From contig CACJQK010000013.1 in assembly GCA_902595515.1 (NCBI GenBank), positions 1 to 37,334 on the forward strand: a stretch of DNA of 37,334 nt, written 5' to 3'. This DNA is from an uncultured SAR116 cluster alpha proteobacterium. GTDB taxonomy: Bacteria; Pseudomonadota; Alphaproteobacteria; Puniceispirillales; Marisalimonadaceae. The notes beneath the pieces were generated by a model that worked only from the letters and a program-made list of their open reading frames with translations, did no database searches and was not told where the DNA came from. The position numbers and the translations under genes were made by a program. Shown here one piece after another: positions 36,866 to 37,334 of this stretch. Positions within the stretch are counted from its first letter, which is position 1. Each line of letters begins with the position of its first letter.

Positions 36866-37334
36866 CTAATTTTTTAGTTTTACAATACAGTAATCACTTT
36901 GGTTTGTATTTTTATAAAGAGGTACATTTGCTATTACATCAAAATTTACTCTGATATCTGTTTGCTTTTTTAATTTATTGATACTATCGCTATCAATAAA
37001 ACCAAGTTCTATATCTTGTTTTGTCAACGAAGCAAGCAGACTTACTACACTTGAAAAATAAGTGGTTTTAAAATAGTTTCCAAAATGAGACAAATAAGCT
37101 GATTTAATTTCATCATCATTACCAGCTACACCAATTTTAATAGATTTTTGCATTGACAAATTAGAGGAAATAATTTGTCGCCAAACTTTTTCAACTAAAA
37201 ACTTGTCTAAACCAAAATTAACTAATTTTTTAATTAAATCCTCTTCTCTTTTAGGATCAAAAGGAAATACACCCTTTTTAGCTTCCATAATCTTTGAGGA
37301 CAAAGATTGTCTTTCCATGATCAATTGACATAGA
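36866..37334 (-). CDS. Chorismate mutase, AroQ type, with C-terminal extension (5' partial)
   Basis: The frame stays open to the right edge (codons L-C-Q-L-I-M before ERQ), so the gene starts outside the window and the TTG at 37324 is internal. The visible part is an AroQ chorismate mutase from mid-helix 1: the active-site Arg in MERQ, Lys in EAKKG, Glu in REEDLIK and Gln in NLSMQKS parallel Arg28, Lys39, Glu52 and Gln88 of the E. coli enzyme. The remaining ~95 residues (IKIGVAGNDDEIKSAY onward) form an alpha/beta extension. It looks faintly like half of a prephenate dehydratase or periplasmic-binding fold; alphaproteobacterial chorismate mutases often have such tails. hisC follows after four bases. 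Confidence 0.88.
   Translation of the reverse strand, partial: LCQLIMERQSLSSKIMEAKKGVFPFDPKREEDLIKKLVNFGLDKFLVEKVWRQIISSNLSMQKSIKIGVAGNDDEIKSAYLSHFGNYFKTTYFSSVVSLLASLTKQDIELGFIDSDSINKLKKQTDIRVNFDVIANVPLYKNTNQSDYCIVKLKN

Overview
The window is an AT-rich, gene-dense chromosomal segment of an alphaproteobacterium. Several gene neighbourhoods that I know from that class point there: parvulin-argJ-mutT, xerD-accA, aroK-aroB-corC-bolA, J-domain-cobS-cobT-rpmB, HIG1/pduO/etfBA, tlpA facing argH-lptM-lysA, and chorismate mutase-hisC-tyrA. A class I lysyl-tRNA synthetase fits too. Strong AT bias, very short intergenic gaps and overlapping gene ends suggest a streamlined, probably marine planktonic lineage (SAR11-like, HIMB59/AEGEAN-169-like or similar). 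The exact lineage cannot be fixed by eye. I saw no rRNA, tRNA, CRISPR array, prophage, insertion sequence or toxin-antitoxin module, and there is no gene-free stretch longer than 300 bases.

Layout. 1-3551 (+): periplasmic/secreted parvulin (5' end outside the window), argJ, mutT, a dithiol glutaredoxin and a Nit-type amidase. 3537-7277 (-): a 47-residue membrane protein, an unrecognised 560-residue exported protein, xerD and accA. 7413-10369 (+): aroK, aroB and a CBS-domain CorC/CNNM membrane protein. 10366-10656 (-): bolA. 10738-14142 (+): J-domain protein, cobS, cobT behind a good sigma70-type promoter. 14145-19400 (-): rpmB, pyrD, lysS (class I), groEL and groES; groESL is bracketed by a sigma32-like promoter and a clear intrinsic terminator. 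19568-20578 (+): ctaA. 20571-26123 (-): YnjB/YnjC-like transporter parts without an adjacent ATPase, a DJ-1-fold protein lacking its cysteine, a DUF1289 protein and aspS. 26236-29961 (+): yggT, folD, HIG1-domain protein, cobalamin adenosyltransferase, etfB and etfA. 29950-30489 (-): TlpA-like thioredoxin. 30543-33343 (+): argH, a tiny LptM-like lipoprotein and lysA. 33337-34161 (-): zinc-ribbon/DUF3426 membrane protein. 34259-34873 (+): YdcF/DUF218 protein. 34883-37334 (-): chorismate mutase (5' end outside the window), hisC and tyrA.

Functionally this is mostly core metabolism: arginine (argJ, argH), shikimate to tyrosine (aroK, aroB, chorismate mutase, tyrA, hisC), lysine (lysA), pyrimidine (pyrD), fatty acid (accA), folate C1 (folD), heme A (ctaA), electron transfer (etfBA), protein folding (groESL, parvulin, J protein) and translation (lysS, aspS, rpmB). 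The least explained parts are the exported protein plus micro-membrane protein next to xerD, the J-domain/CobS/CobT set with no other cobalamin-synthesis gene nearby, the two-component YnjBC transporter, and the zinc-ribbon/DUF3426 plus YdcF pair. A global oddity is that all seven convergent gene pairs either overlap or lie within 9 bases of each other.
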